From positions 6,696,001-6,760,000 of the forward strand of contig CAUJLY010000002.1 in the NCBI GenBank assembly GCA_963281155.1: a stretch of 64,000 nucleotides of DNA, given 5' to 3'. The stretch is from Rhabditophanes sp. KR3021. Its lineage: Eukaryota; Nematoda; Chromadorea; Rhabditida; Alloionematidae. Numbering within the stretch: the first letter of the stretch is position 1; each line of letters begins with the position of its first letter. The position numbers and the translations under genes are program-made. Positions 47,661-59,538 of this stretch are shown here, piece by piece. Below the pieces are notes generated by a model. It searched no databases. It was not told the DNA's origin and saw nothing but the letters and a program-made list of their open reading frames with translations.

Positions 47661-47806
47661 GCTAATAATAAATACTTGTATAGTTAATTAAAATCTTAAA
47701 AGTATGAATAAAATTAAAATTAGCAATTGAAAGACAACCCCAAAATATCAAATGATTTAAAAAGTACGTTGAGACGTTCGAACTAAAAATAGTGTGATTG
47801 CAAAAG

Positions 47807-48158
47807 TCAAGATGGGCGGTCGAACCAAAGCACACAAAACGTCCAGCCACAAATGATAATATTGGTGTATGCTACTTGCGTAATACTTTTCTTCGTACTA
47901 ATCAATATAAATCGTAATATGGAAAAATAAAAATTTGATGATATTAACAGTGCCCACCTTCCGAAGTGATGCCTAATTCTTTCTCTTTAGGACTTGCTAC
48001 TTGTTGATCGGCATGTTGATGAGTCTGGGAAAAAATGGAAAAAGTTATAAATAAACTTTTGTTGTGTTTGTCGTACTTATTTAATCAAACAAGTAGTTGA
48101 AATCTGATTTTACGTGTTTGGAGGAAGAAGAAGTTCTTTTTGTAGTTGAAAAAAACAT
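47807..48158 (-). CDS. Small single-pass membrane protein, 59 aa, three exons
   Basis: Exons 48158-48114, 48024-47958 and 47874-47807 join in phases 0 and 1 to give 59 aa. The N-terminal half is polar and basic (MFFSTTKRTSSSSKHTHQHA). The second exon adds SPKEKELGITSE. The third encodes a membrane segment (AYTNIIICGWTFCVLWFDRP). The size and layout resemble small mitochondrial inner-membrane proteins, but I recognise no family. Introns use GTAAAA..CCCAG and GTGGGC..GCAAG. It lies 146 bases upstream of the chromodomain gene on the same strand, compatible with an operon. Confidence 0.45.
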
Positions 48159-48394
48159 TAAAATAATAATAACCCTTCCATCTTTCAAAAATGAATGTTA
48201 TTTTTATTATCAAGTTTTGATTATCGCATTCATATTTTGATTACCAAATCCAATTTAATGAAACAATCATATTTTTCCGCCAAATTTAAACCCACTTTAT
48301 CTTACAAAGAAAAAAAATCTCGAATGAATAGACTGTTGTCCAATGTTTCTTGACTAACTTCTAAAGCCCCTTAAATTGGCTTCTTGAACCCAGA

Positions 48395-50753
48395 ATGAAG
48401 ATGAATCACCTACGGTTAGGATCTATTTTAAGGTAAGTATAAAAATAAATCCGATTTATTATTTTATTTAGACACCAAGCTTGCAGCATTAATACGCAAT
48501 TAGTTAGATCTAATGCCACAGCAACTCCTGTCAAGACAGGCAACGACAGAGCCAACTCTGCCCGCACACCCTCATCAAATTTTGCCAAAACAGGTAGTAA
48601 CAGCGGCAGATGGACTAAGAAGACATTCGGGGAACGAGGCAAACAAGATTACACCCGAATTGGTCTAGGTACTCAAAAAGAAAGTCAATTCGAAAGGGCA
48701 CGTAAACAACTTATTCAGAAACACAGTGAAGAATTCACGCTCGAGTCTCAATCCATCTTCAATGTGCTCGAAAAAGTAGAATATTACAATTCGTGTTGGA
48801 AACAAGACATAGAAAGTGCCATCTCCTTCATCAAAGATCCCAAATTTGATGGGAAGCTTTTGTCGGACAGACAATGCGCCGTTGTCTTGAAGATGACGGG
48901 GGAAATGAATTCGCAATTGAATCATGAAGTTAGGAATACTTTTACTGATCAATTATTCAATCTTTTGGAAAGTAAGAAAGCTAATCTTGGAGTCCAGAGT
49001 TTTAATGCTTGGTTGAAAGCAAAGTATGACAATGGATGCTCAGTTGATATTGTCAAGTTTTATGAAACTCTTGCTAAGAAGGAAATTGAACCTAATGTTG
49101 AAACTTTTGAGAATATTTCTTTAAATCATGGTCGAAATGGTGATGCCAATGGGATCATTCAATTGATCCAGACGATGAAGGAATATGAAATGGGAGCTTC
49201 AACCAAAATTATCTCTTCCTTAGTTTATGCCTTTGCCAGTACCAATCAAATCGAAAAAGCAAAAACTATCATGGGCTCATTTGAAAGCAAGAAAAACATA
49301 ATTAACTTCAACGAGCTCACACTTTCCTTCATCAAAGGAATTGCATTTTCAGGGAAATTTGATCTTTTACAAAAATGCATCATTGAACTAGGAAAAGAGT
49401 TAGATTTGACTCAAGCCGAAAACACAGCTCTTCTATTTGAACCTTTGTATTTGTTTGCTCGCTCCTCAAACAACACCGAACAAGTCGAAAAAATCCAAGA
49501 ATTGATTCCAAAGACTCTGACAGCTGCTTCCTCTCAATACGACATTGCTATTGGTAACTTTTACTCAAAGATCCTACACATCTTGAATGGAAACAACATC
49601 AAATTAGCAATTACTTTGTTCAAAAGTCTACCGGAGTCCTTTAAATTCCAAGCACAAAAAGTAGTGAACATCGTTTTCGACAGGAAAGTAAAATCAAATG
49701 CTGATGTCAATGAAATATTAGAAGATGCTAATTTAATGAGACTTGGTGGTATCAATCAAATACCACTACTTTTTGCTGTCCAAGAGGCTCGTAGTGGCAA
49801 TTCCAGTAGATTTTACCAATTATTTGCGGCTTTTAAAAAATCACCCGAATATCCACCCTTCAAAGATCGTTTTTTTGTCAAAAATATCGAGGTCGGGATG
49901 ATGTTGACTGAATTACATAATATCAAGATCTTTGACAATCAAGTCACAAAATTCACCGATATTTATGTTTTGTTAGAGCAAACTGAACAAAACACAACAA
50001 TGTATGGTTCTTTCGAGATTGATATGTTCAAAAAAATTCAAGAAAATATGATTCAAAAGTATCTCGTACATGACAAACCCTTTTTTGATAGATTCTCTGC
50101 TCTAGTTCAAAAAGAAACTAATCTTTCTCCAGAACATATGAAATCTTTATTCATAAAGAATTATGGAATTTCATTCGAAGAATCTATCAAATCTAATGAT
50201 CTTGAAAAAGCGTTTGATACTTCAATCAAGATCGGGGATATCAATGACAAGGCATTTGGACATCTAGATCTCCTCGTCGCCTCATTCAAAGCCAGGGACA
50301 TTCAATTGTTTCAAAAAGTAATAGACCAATCAAAGAAAATGAATTCCGAATTTAGTGTTAACATTGATATTGCCGTTGCCTTCATGGAGCTTGGGAAGTA
50401 TGAATTAGCCGATAAGACTCTCTCCCAAATTCCTTACCTTAGAATTAGTCCAAAGAAATTAGCTTTCATCGTTACCAGAGAAAAGAGGAAGGGTAATGTA
50501 GATGTGTTGAAACATTTGCTGCGTCTTGTATATCAAAAGAGATGGGTTGAGTCTGTTCAGTTGAATGAAATGGCAATGTCTATTGTTAATATGTATGGTA
50601 AGTCATTCCCTGATCTTATTTTTGAGTGTAATATTTATATTTTCAGTTAAAAGAAAAGCTTTTGATGAGGTGAAAAAGTTTCACCAATCTCTCACAACTG
50701 ATCGCTTTGACTTTAATGTAGAAACAGATTTGTTGTTTAAAAAATATTTATAG
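48395..50753 (+). CDS. Mitochondrial pentatricopeptide-repeat protein (LRPPRC-like)
   Basis: Exons 48395-48432, 48472-50597 and 50647-50753 give 756 aa. The N-terminus is basic and serine/threonine rich, consistent with mitochondrial import. From about residue 180 there are PPR-like 35-residue helical pairs (VQSFNAWLKAKYDNGCSVDI, TIMGSF and related units). The one-repeat-per-pair pattern and overall layout suggest LRPPRC (mma-1 in C. elegans), which stabilises mitochondrial mRNAs; other animal PPR proteins are possible. No breaks. The start is the first ATG (MKMNHLRLG). Confidence 0.7.
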
Positions 50754-50925
50754 GTTTGTTTATCAAGAGATGATGCTATTAGTTGCTTATAGTGGCAAAA
50801 AATTATTGTTAATGTAATAAAATGTTTTCAAATAAATGTGTTTTAGTGGTTTATTGTATTATTGTTAGGGTGGATATAATGTCACAATTTGAAGAGATAA
50901 CTTCACTTTACTAGCATTCTGCCAA

Positions 50926-51378
50926 ATGTTTAACAGATATTTAGTTGCTATTGTGTTAGCCATTGCTTTGGGTGTGGTTGTTGCCGGGCACGATTCACTC
51001 TATGAATCTGCGTATGCTGGCATTGATACTAATGACTATCAAGGATATTTCAATGAAAATGATGGCAAATGGAATGTTAATAACTATTACAATCCTTACC
51101 ACAACTTCCATTCACACGGACAACAAGCTGCTCACGATCCCTTCTTTGGCCTAGGAAACTTCAACATCAACGACTTCTACGCCATGAAATACTTCAAATT
51201 TTCCGGATACAGCGAGGAATCTGCCGACAAACTATGTACTGAAATGAAATACCTTGTCGATGGCAGCACTTACCTTACTTACTACTGCAAGTACATCAAT
51301 GGCTCAATCGTAGGACCAGATGCTCCAAAATACCCTATCGTTTCTGATGCTAACGTACCAACACCTAAATCTACTTAA
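50926..51378 (+). CDS. Secreted protein, 150 aa
   Basis: Single-exon gene. Signal peptide MFNRYLVAIVLAIALGVVVA with cleavage before GHDSL. The mature chain is rich in N, Y, H and D (NENDGKWNVNNYYNPYHNFH), with two cysteines (KLCTEM, YYCKYI) able to form one disulfide and one N-glycosylation site (NGS). No family recognised. Starts 172 bases after the PPR gene. No introns. Confidence 0.65.
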   Translation: MFNRYLVAIVLAIALGVVVAGHDSLYESAYAGIDTNDYQGYFNENDGKWNVNNYYNPYHNFHSHGQQAAHDPFFGLGNFNINDFYAMKYFKFSGYSEESADKLCTEMKYLVDGSTYLTYYCKYINGSIVGPDAPKYPIVSDANVPTPKST

Positions 51379-51585
51379 AGTTAAACTCTAATAGTATCAG
51401 CTTAATGGGCGACTTTTTATTTTTACATAAATACTATTCATTTTTTAAAGTTTTATTAAAAAGATAATTAAATGGTGTGTGGTGGCGTCAAATAAACAAA
51501 TTAATTAAGCTTTGCAATTTCGAGTTTGGGCAAGGTTCACGAACTTTGTCATAGTGAATTGTTTATTACCTCTCAATTGTTCAGT
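51379..51585. other. Convergent 3' ends
   Basis: Spacer between two genes transcribed toward each other. Only polyadenylation-type AATAAA sequence seen. Confidence 0.3.
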
Positions 51586-53228
51586 TTAAGCTTTCCAAAT
51601 CTTGAGTTTAGGATCTTTAGCGAAAGTAGCTAAAAGATTTTGATGCGGATGGTGCGCAATGCCGAGCACAGGTTTTTCATGGACTTGGATGGTGTGTTCC
51701 AAAGTTCCTGTTAGTAAAGAAAAGCAATAAAGTAATCCATCTTCTGCGCCGCAATAAGCCCATTCACTTCTTGGAGATAATGTTGTAAAGGCGAAGTCTC
51801 CATTCGTTTGTTTTCCCGAACTCATTGAACGAATAATATGGCCTTGAGTGTTGATTAAATAAATAGTATTCGATCTATTTGAAATCAAAAACTGGTCGGA
51901 TGTTTTTGGGATTGGATTGATGCATAGGACAGGAATATCTCCACAAACCCTAAAAGCATTGACTGATGTTGCTGATTTCACCGACCATAATTTTATCAAA
52001 CCGTCTGAGGATGCCGAAATAATCTGAGTTCCATCTTCGGTATACCTAACATCATTAATAAAAGAGGTATGGCCTTTGAATTCCTTCAGCATTTTGCCAG
52101 ATTTCAAGCCATGAATTCTGATAAGGAAATCTTGACCTCCAGACAAAACTTGAGAGCTGTCCTTGCTAAATTGAACGCAAGTTACAGCATTGGAATGAGC
52201 TTTGACGAATTTTCGAACGACTTTTCCTGTGAGTACTTTGAAAAGCTTCACCATTCCTTCTTTCCCACCACAAACAATCATTTCGGAGTCTCTACTGAAA
52301 TTGATAGCCAAAACGGCATCATCCATCATCATGAAGTTTTCATCTGAAGGGGCAAAGATTAATATAAATAAATGAAAACAAATTAAATTGGTGGAAATTA
52401 AAAAAATTGTGTACAAGATTTTGTTGGGGTTGAATATTATGAAACGAAAAACTAGCCTGCTTGATACTGCAAATCCTTCCTCAATTTGCCATTAGTAAAA
52501 TTGTACACCTCAACAAAGCCATCGAGTGACCCCGTAACCAAAAACTGCCCATCCGGTGAAAACTTAGCCGTCTGTGGAAGTGACGACTTAGCAAACTTAA
52601 TAGAGGAACTTTCAATAGTAGGGTACTTTTCCTCCTCCAACTCCTTGACCGACGCCTTGCCTCTAAACAAATCCACCTGCGTTCCGATCGGCAAAAGCCC
52701 CTGAATCTGCTGCCACTTCAATGACTGTCCTAACAAAGACATCAATCTTGAGGGAGGCACAACATGAACTTCGCTCATCAAGTCTTCCGCCACTTCTAAT
52801 CTTCTTTTTTCCTTGTTTTTGCCGGGTGGATACACTTCTCGTTGGTCGAAGTACGTTCTTTGCAATAGAGAATCCAATTTCTTGAATCTTTCAGGAGTTG
52901 ACTTTTGCATTGCCAGGATCGGCTCACTGTTCCTCATTATCATCTTAGCTGCACCTAACTCTCGCAACTCCAGTAGTTCGAAGATTATGTGTTCGTAGAG
53001 ATCCATCATCTTGGGAGTAGGTATCTTTAAGGGCTGAATTACCGAAAGGACATTGTCCCAATGGCCGTGTGTGATTTCGGAGTGGAAGGTGTCTAAGCTG
53101 TCGACAGTGTTCATCGAGATGTTAGATTCTTCTTGCAAAGTTTCGAATGTGCGCATCAAGTGGTTTTCTTTGAGGAATTGGAGGATCAGCTTGATGACGT
53201 CGTTAGATTCTATCTCAATAGACGACAT
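51586..53228 (-). CDS. smu-1: SMU1 spliceosomal WD40/LisH protein
   Basis: Exons 53228-52457 and 52343-51586 join in phase 1 to give 509 aa, near human SMU1 (513). A LisH motif at residues 6-38 ([20 protein letters not shown]) is followed by a CTLH-type region. Five to six WD40 repeats follow, with landmarks [44 protein letters not shown] and [16 protein letters not shown]1 with RED acts in spliceosome activation. The only intron is of the rare GC-AG type: donor CAG/GCTAGT, acceptor CTTCAG, confirmed by the conserved [12 protein letters not shown] join. It is also long, 113 bases. C. elegans name smu-1. Confidence 0.95.
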
Positions 53229-53430
53229 CTTCTGAGTGAATAGTTAAAATAAATAGATGTGATTTAAAGCAACAACAAACATTTGAATAGCTTGGGTAGA
53301 TGCGTATCGCTTTTGTGTCTTAACAAGATTATCGCAAACCAGACTCATTTTTGATAATTTCGAAACCTTATTTGACGCAAATACAAATAATTTATATAGT
53401 TATCGTTGCATATTGAATCAAAAATAAATA

Positions 53431-55226
53431 ATGTCTGAACTAGAGCTTCAAATCACTGAAGTCGGCAATGAAATCCGTCAATTAAAGCTCGATAAAGCCG
53501 AACCTTCGATAGTGAGTTAATTTCTTAATATTTTAGATGCTCCTTTCACTGAGACGTTGTCTTTGCTCCGTTCCTCCTAAATATATTCCGAAGGTTTATA
53601 CGGAAAGGAGTGGTAGAAGGGCAAGGATACTTTTTATTTAACTTTAATTAATTGTTTTGTTTTAGATCAAGGAAAGAGTTGCCGTTTTGAATGCTCTTAA
53701 GGCTCAACTACCACCAGCTGGCGGCGATGACAAATCAAAACCTCCCGGTCGCATGCAACTAAAGACAGTCAAGGGAACCCGTGACTTCGACACGAAAGAG
53801 TCTGCGGTTCGGAACATTTTGTTTGACCTCATCACCAGAGTCTTTGAAAATCACGGCGCCGGTCAAATCAACACTCCTTCTCTCGAACTTCGCGACATCC
53901 TGATGGGAAAATATGGGGAAGAAGGTGGCAAGTTAATCTACGATTTAAAAGACGAAGGCGGCGAAAGAGCATCTCTCCGATACGACTTAACAGTCCCCTT
54001 CGCTCGTTTCCTCGCCCAAAGAAAAGTGAACACCATCAAAAAATACCAAATCGCAAATGTCTACCGTCGCGACCAGCCTTACATGACCAAAGGACGGTAC
54101 CGTGAATTTGCTCAATGCGACTTCGACATCGCAGGAGCTTACGTCTCAATGTCGTGTGAAGCTGAGTGTGTTTTGATCATAGACGAAGTTCTGTCTCAAT
54201 TAGCCCTGGGAACGTATGAAATCCGCACCAATCACCGTGGTTTATTAGAAGGAATTTTCGAGGTCGCTGGAGCTCCTCAATCAGAATTTAAAGTTGTTTG
54301 TTCTTCTATTGACAAGTTGGATAAATGTTCATGGGCTGATGTGAGGGAAGAGTTGATTTCTGTTAAATTGGTTGATGCCAAGGTTGTGGATGTACTTGGT
54401 GAGTATGTTCGTGTCAGGGAGTTGAATCCTCAAATGAATAAGGTTCAATTGCTGGAGTGGTTCGAGAGAGATGAAAGAGCATCAAAGAACAAAAAGATTA
54501 TGGATGCTGTTGGTGAAATGAAGTTGATGTTTGAGTATGGAAATGCAATGGGTGTGAGTGAGTCAGCTGTCTTTGAACCTAGTTTGGCTAGGGGTCTTGA
54601 TTATTATACTGGAGTCATCTATGAAGCTATCATCTTAGAACCTTCTTTCAAATTGGCTCAAGTTGAGTGCAGTGAGGAAGAGCAAAATGCTAGAATTGGC
54701 AGTGTTGCTGCTGGTGGAAGATACGACAAATTGGTTGGAGACTTTATTCATGCTGCTAGTGGGAAGAAAAAAGCTTCTTCTAAAAATGATGTTCCATGCA
54801 TTGGGATTTCTTTTGGTGTGGAAAGATTATTTACTCTTCTGGAACAAAAATTAGCTGCTGAGGACAAGAAAGTCAACTCCAAAAAGACTCAAGTTTTCGT
54901 CTCAAATGCCCATGCCTCAAGTCAACTTCTTCTAGAAAGAATGAAGGTTATTGGAACTTTATGGAAAGCTCAAATATGTGCTGAATATGCTCCTAAAAAC
55001 AAAGTTCAACCTTTAACTCAAATCAGAGATTGTGAGGAGGAAAATATACCATTGATGGTTGTTATTGGAGATGATGAATTGAAAAATGGAACTGTTCAGA
55101 TTAGAAATGTTTTGACAAGGGAGAATACGGTGAGTTTTGAAGATTTGTTTAAGTTACTAATTTTGTTTCTAGGAAATCAAAAGAGAAGAAATGGTTGATT
55201 ATTTGAAAAATAAACTTAATATGTAA
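53431..55226 (+). CDS. hars-1: Histidyl-tRNA synthetase (cytosolic form)
   Basis: Exons 53431-53511, 53666-55129 and 55173-55226 join in phase 0 to give 532 aa. An N-terminal WHEP-type helix pair (ITEVGNEIRQLKLDKAEP, NALKAQL) precedes the catalytic core: KTVKGTRDFD, motif 2 YRRDQPYMTKGRYREFAQCD, the histidine-specific RGLDYYTGVIYE, then motif 3 and the anticodon-binding domain (QVFVSNAHASSQLLLERM). Lengths match eukaryotic HARS. An alternative first exon inside intron 1 could supply a mitochondrial form. Confidence 0.95.
53537..53593 (+). CDS. hars-1: Alternative first exon of HARS: mitochondrial targeting peptide
   Basis: Inside HARS intron 1 an ATG directly follows an acceptor-like ATATTTTAG. 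The 19 codons encode MLLSLRRCLCSVPPKYIPK, basic, amphipathic and free of acidic residues. The next bases, AAG/GTTTAT, form a donor in phase 0, so splicing to the common exon at 53666 (IKERVAVLNALK) gives an intact mitochondrial-targeted HARS. Trans-splicing of a leader at 53536 would place the ATG at the very start of the message. Confidence 0.7.
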
Positions 55227-55378
55227 TTTTTGTTACTCTTTCGTGTTATAATTCCTAAATAAATTGTTGGATATTTTCTTGCTTTTTCGTGTAAAATATT
55301 TATGAAGCAGAAGAAAGTTCCTAAATCATTAAAGGTACGGCTAAATAAAAGGATTTAGATCATGTTTTTTACTAAAGG

Positions 55379-55622
55379 TTACTTTTGAACTGAGCAAAGT
55401 ACACAAACACCATCAATTTGTTAAAAGTTTCTGGCAAAAAGTTATTATTTATATTTGATACTTGTTGGTCATCATAAATACCACGTTGATTTTATTAACA
55501 TTACTTTTGAACTGAGCAAAGTACACGAACACCACCAATTTATTAAAAGGTTTTGGCAAAAAAGTTATTATTTATAGCCGATACTTGTTTGTCATCATAA
55601 ATAACACGTTGATTCCATTGTG
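55379..55622 (+). repeat. Two-copy tandem repeat, 122-base period
   Basis: The unit starting TTACTTTTGAACTGAGCAAA at 55379 recurs at 55501. Both copies end near CACGTTGATT. I count roughly ten to fifteen mismatches, so it is an older duplication. It sits in the promoter of the gene at 55675. Confidence 0.85.
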
Positions 55623-55674
55623 AATTGGTGTCCATTTAAATACTTTACATTTACTTGCCGAACGACGATTTACT

Positions 55675-56187
55675 ATGACTTCTGACGAGATTCTAGAAAA
55701 AGCCTTTGCCGACCTCGAAAGCAGACATTCATCATGGCAGGGAGCTATTGATAACATCATTGAACTGCTGGAAACTGGAAACTGGAGTGAGGTGTACAAT
55801 ATACCATTCAATCCAAAGAATTGCTCACTCTATACGGAGCTGATTGATGGCTTTATGCAGTGTGATGATGACTGGACAATTGCAAGATGCGAATTCGTAT
55901 GCCGTGCTTTGCCTAGAATGTTGATGCTAAGGGAAAGAAAACAACTCGCTGTTACTGTTCTTCACCGAATCCTTAGTAGAAACTGGGAATCACTTATCAA
56001 ATGGGGGGCTATAACTAAGCTAAACAACAATGGAGCCAGGGCTGATACCATAAAGGGGAAAGCAGCTAAACTGGCCAAAGATGCAATAGTTAACATGTAC
56101 ATCAACGAATATGTTAATTCAAGCCATGGACCCCAGGGGGCAGAAGTAAAATGCTTGCTTGAACAGTGCTGCAAGGATGCTAAGTAA
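55675..56187 (+). CDS. 170-aa helical protein, possible katanin con80-like domain
   Basis: A single exon with ATG at 55675. The sequence is all-helical in appearance: KAFADLESRHSSWQGAIDNI, LLETGNWSEVYNIP, DWTIARCEFVCRALPRMLML, then WESLIKWGAITKLNNNG. The pattern of short helices with RH..W..I..LLE.GNW and C..LP..L resembles the C-terminal con80 domain of katanin p80 or KATNBL1, which binds the p60 ATPase. This is a weak, pattern-level match; other small helical adaptors are possible. Confidence 0.5.
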   Translation: MTSDEILEKAFADLESRHSSWQGAIDNIIELLETGNWSEVYNIPFNPKNCSLYTELIDGFMQCDDDWTIARCEFVCRALPRMLMLRERKQLAVTVLHRILSRNWESLIKWGAITKLNNNGARADTIKGKAAKLAKDAIVNMYINEYVNSSHGPQGAEVKCLLEQCCKDAK

Positions 56188-56434
56188 AATGTATTGATGT
56201 ATATAAATATATTTTCTAACCAATAAAACTTAATTAGACCAAATTGTGCTTATTATTTATCTTATATCATTTTACCTTATCTCATACATTCTTTTATCCA
56301 TCCTTTACTATCACCATAATTTAAATCGAAGCATCTTCATTCCACTCGCTTTTGCACATCCCGTCAAGACACACCCTATTTGAAATAATTAATTTCATCT
56401 ACCATTTCGATAGTTATCTATTTAAATCCACATC

Positions 56435-59296
56435 ATGGGATTGACTAAAGATTACCTAAAATTCGAAGCTTCTGGCATCTGCAATATTATCGCTTCTCAC
56501 AATGGCAACATCCACGCTATTGATAGAAACACCGTTGCAGCTACGGCTTGTGAAGCTATCAATTTTTATAATGCTAGGACCCGAAAAAGAACTTCTCGTA
56601 TTTTGAGAGATGAAAAGTTAGTTACTGCTTTTCAATTTTCGCAAAACAATAAGTATCTGGCTGTTGGATATGAAGATGGAGAGATTCATGTCTTTGATAG
56701 AGAGCTTGAAAATTTTGAAAAGGAGAAGGTTGTTTTTTCTGGACATAAGACGGGCGTTAATTGTTTGACTTTTTCAAATGATGGTTTGACATTGGCTTCT
56801 GGGGGAAAAGTAACTTTTAAATATTTATTTCTGTAATTATCATTGTTTAAGGACTCAGTCATCGTTATTTGGGACATTGTCAACGAATCAGGAATTTGCC
56901 GTTTGAATGGGCATAAGAATGCTGTGACCTGCGTCAAATTTACTCTAGATGACCAAAATATCATCTCTGCTTCAAAAGATACGACTGTCAAATTTTGGAA
57001 TCTTACTGCTAAATGTTGTTTTTACACTATCGCAGAAACATCTACTGAGGTCTATTCTTTGGCGTTGATTAAAGAAGATCGGATGTTAGTCGTGGGAACA
57101 GCTGACATCGAACTACGTGTCTATGAGTTATTATGGAATCCTACTGAAAATACACCCGACAACAGTGAACCTTCTGGGAAGATAAGAAAATTGGAGCCCT
57201 TAGTAGCTAGTTCGATGGTGGAGGAGGAAAATACTCAAGGAAACACCTTCGTCAAGTGCAAGAAAAGAGGACTTCTCCTTAGGCAAGCCAAGAAAATGGC
57301 TTTGGAAATCGTTGTTTCCAGAGATGATAAACTAATGCTTGTTGTTGGAAACGATCAATCAGTTGATGTTTTCAAAATCCACTCTGAGGAAGAGGCTCAA
57401 AAAAGATTTTTCAAGAAAGTTAAGAAAGCTAAGAAGAGGACAGCCGACGAGGCAGAGGAAAATGACGCGTTGGTAGCAGAGTTAGGAATTGTCAGTGATG
57501 TTTCTAAAGACGTCACCATCCTCATATCAAGACTTGGAGATCTCAAAGGAAATACCTCTATTAAAGCTCTTTCAATCTGTAATAGGTTCGTGACCAAAGA
57601 AAGTGGGATCGAATACAGAATTTTCACCCTGCAAAGAGACAACTCTATTGTCGCTTATGATTGTATTTTCTCCGACAAAAACAACACCTTCTCCTTCACT
57701 AATGCAGGAGACTTCGCTAAGCTTGGTCAACGTTCTGATATCAGAGCCTTAGCTATCAACTCCAAAAACACTCATATGGTGACAGGAGATAGTGTTGCGG
57801 GTTATTACTGGAACATCAATCAACTCGGCGTCTTGAATGTAATGGAACATAAAGATATGCGTGATATTGTGGGCGCCTTGTTTGTCTACAACGATCAGTA
57901 CGTTATCTTCACTTGCAAGAGTGGGAGTATCTTCGTTTTTCACGTTGGAACTAGTGAAATGGTCGAGAATAAGACTAAATGCCACGAAGGCGCGATTAAT
58001 GGAATTGTCAGTGATCCATCTGGGCATGGTTTTATCACTGTTTCATCGGACAAGAAAATTAAATTTTGGAATTTTAAGATCGTGGAAGAATTTGAGGAGA
58101 AGAGACTTTCATTCGGAATGACTAGAGAAATTGAATTGCCTGACGATGGTTTGTGTGTTGCTGTTTCACCAAATGGAAAGTATCTTGTTGTTGGTTTGTT
58201 AGACAACACAGCTCGAATTTACTTTATTGATACACTCAAGTTCTTTGCTGCGCTGTATGGGCATTCTCTTCCAGTTTATTGCATCGACGTCTGCCCAGAA
58301 AATAAATTAATCATCACGGGCTCTTCGGACAAAAGTGTCAAGATTTGGGGTCTAGACTTTGCGGATTGTCATAGAAGTTTGTTTGCCCATGATGATGTTG
58401 TTACGAATGTCAAGTTTTCAACTAATAAAGACGAGAAGTTGTTTTGGAGCAGTGGAAGAGATGGTGTTTTGAAGCAATGGGACGCCGTAAAGTTTGTTAA
58501 GATTCAGACTTTGAAAGGACATTCAGGAGATGTTAGATGTTTGGCTCAATCGACAGACAGTAAATTCATTGTCAGTGCTTCCTCAGATAAGAGTATCAGG
58601 TGCTGGGATTTGACTGAAGAGATCATCGTCTTGTCCGAACAAGAAGAAATGGATCGTGAAAAGGAATTTGAAGCTAAGATGGTCGAGGAAGAGGACATCA
58701 TTCCTGGAGACTTGAGAAACCAAGAAGCTGACCTGGCCAACCAAAAGACGATTGAAAGTATCAAAAATTACGAAGATATCGTAGATGCCTTGATGATTGT
58801 GAGAGAAGAAGCCTTACGCATGGACAACGAAGACAAATATGTGCCTCACCCACTGATCGCAAATTACGGCTCTAAATCATTAGACCATTTCGTAATCGAC
58901 GCAATCGCCAAAATCAGAACCACTAACATCGAACGTGCTTTACTCATGGTGTCATATGATTATGTCAAAGATATCCTAAAAGCTTGTGTCGTATGCGCCA
59001 AAGCACAATATCATATTGAATTAGTTTGCAAGATTGTTAATCTGACTGTCCGAGTTCATCACAACTATTTGTTGAATACTCCGGAAATAGCACCTATTTT
59101 AGCAGAAATTGTCAAGAGTTGTGAGGATAAAGTGGAGCATTTGTTGGAGATACTTGATTTCAATTCTGCTGCGTTGACATTGTTTAAGGCTGAGTTGGAT
59201 GAAAGTGAGAAGGTAAAAATGACTCATGATTTGACGGGAGTTACTGCTAAGCCAAAGGCGCAAGGCAAGAAGGTTATTGTTAAAGGAAGTGTTTAA
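56435..59296 (+). CDS. WDR3/UTP12, small-subunit processome WD40 protein
   Basis: Exons 56435-56809 and 56852-59296 join in phase 0 to give 939 aa (human WDR3 943). The N-terminus MGLTKDYLKFEASGICNII matches WDR3. Two beta-propellers of WD40 repeats follow, with GHKTGVNCLTFSNDGLTLAS, GHKNAVTCV, KISASKDTTV-type units and a linker rich in K/A around residue 310 (KKVKKAKKRTADEAEENDAL). Late landmarks: LYGHSLPVYCIDVCPENKLI, VKIWGLDFADCHRSLFAHDD and the C-terminal helical UTP12 domain. The protein works in 18S rRNA maturation in the nucleolus. No anomalies. Confidence 0.95.
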
Positions 59297-59538
59297 GAAT
59301 TTATTGTTGCCCTTTTAATGTTATGTTGTTGTTTTAATATGTTCTTTTATTGTTGTTAAGTGATTTTCTAATAAATTTTCAATAGAATGAATGGACTTTA
59401 GTGTGTAACTATGGAGATCAAAAATTAATCATTAAGTAATATTAACATATGTCTTCTATTTTGTTAATAAAGAATGTTGAAATTGGCTAATAAATAATGC
59501 CAAAATATGCCTTACATTTTGGACCATTCTTTATTGCA

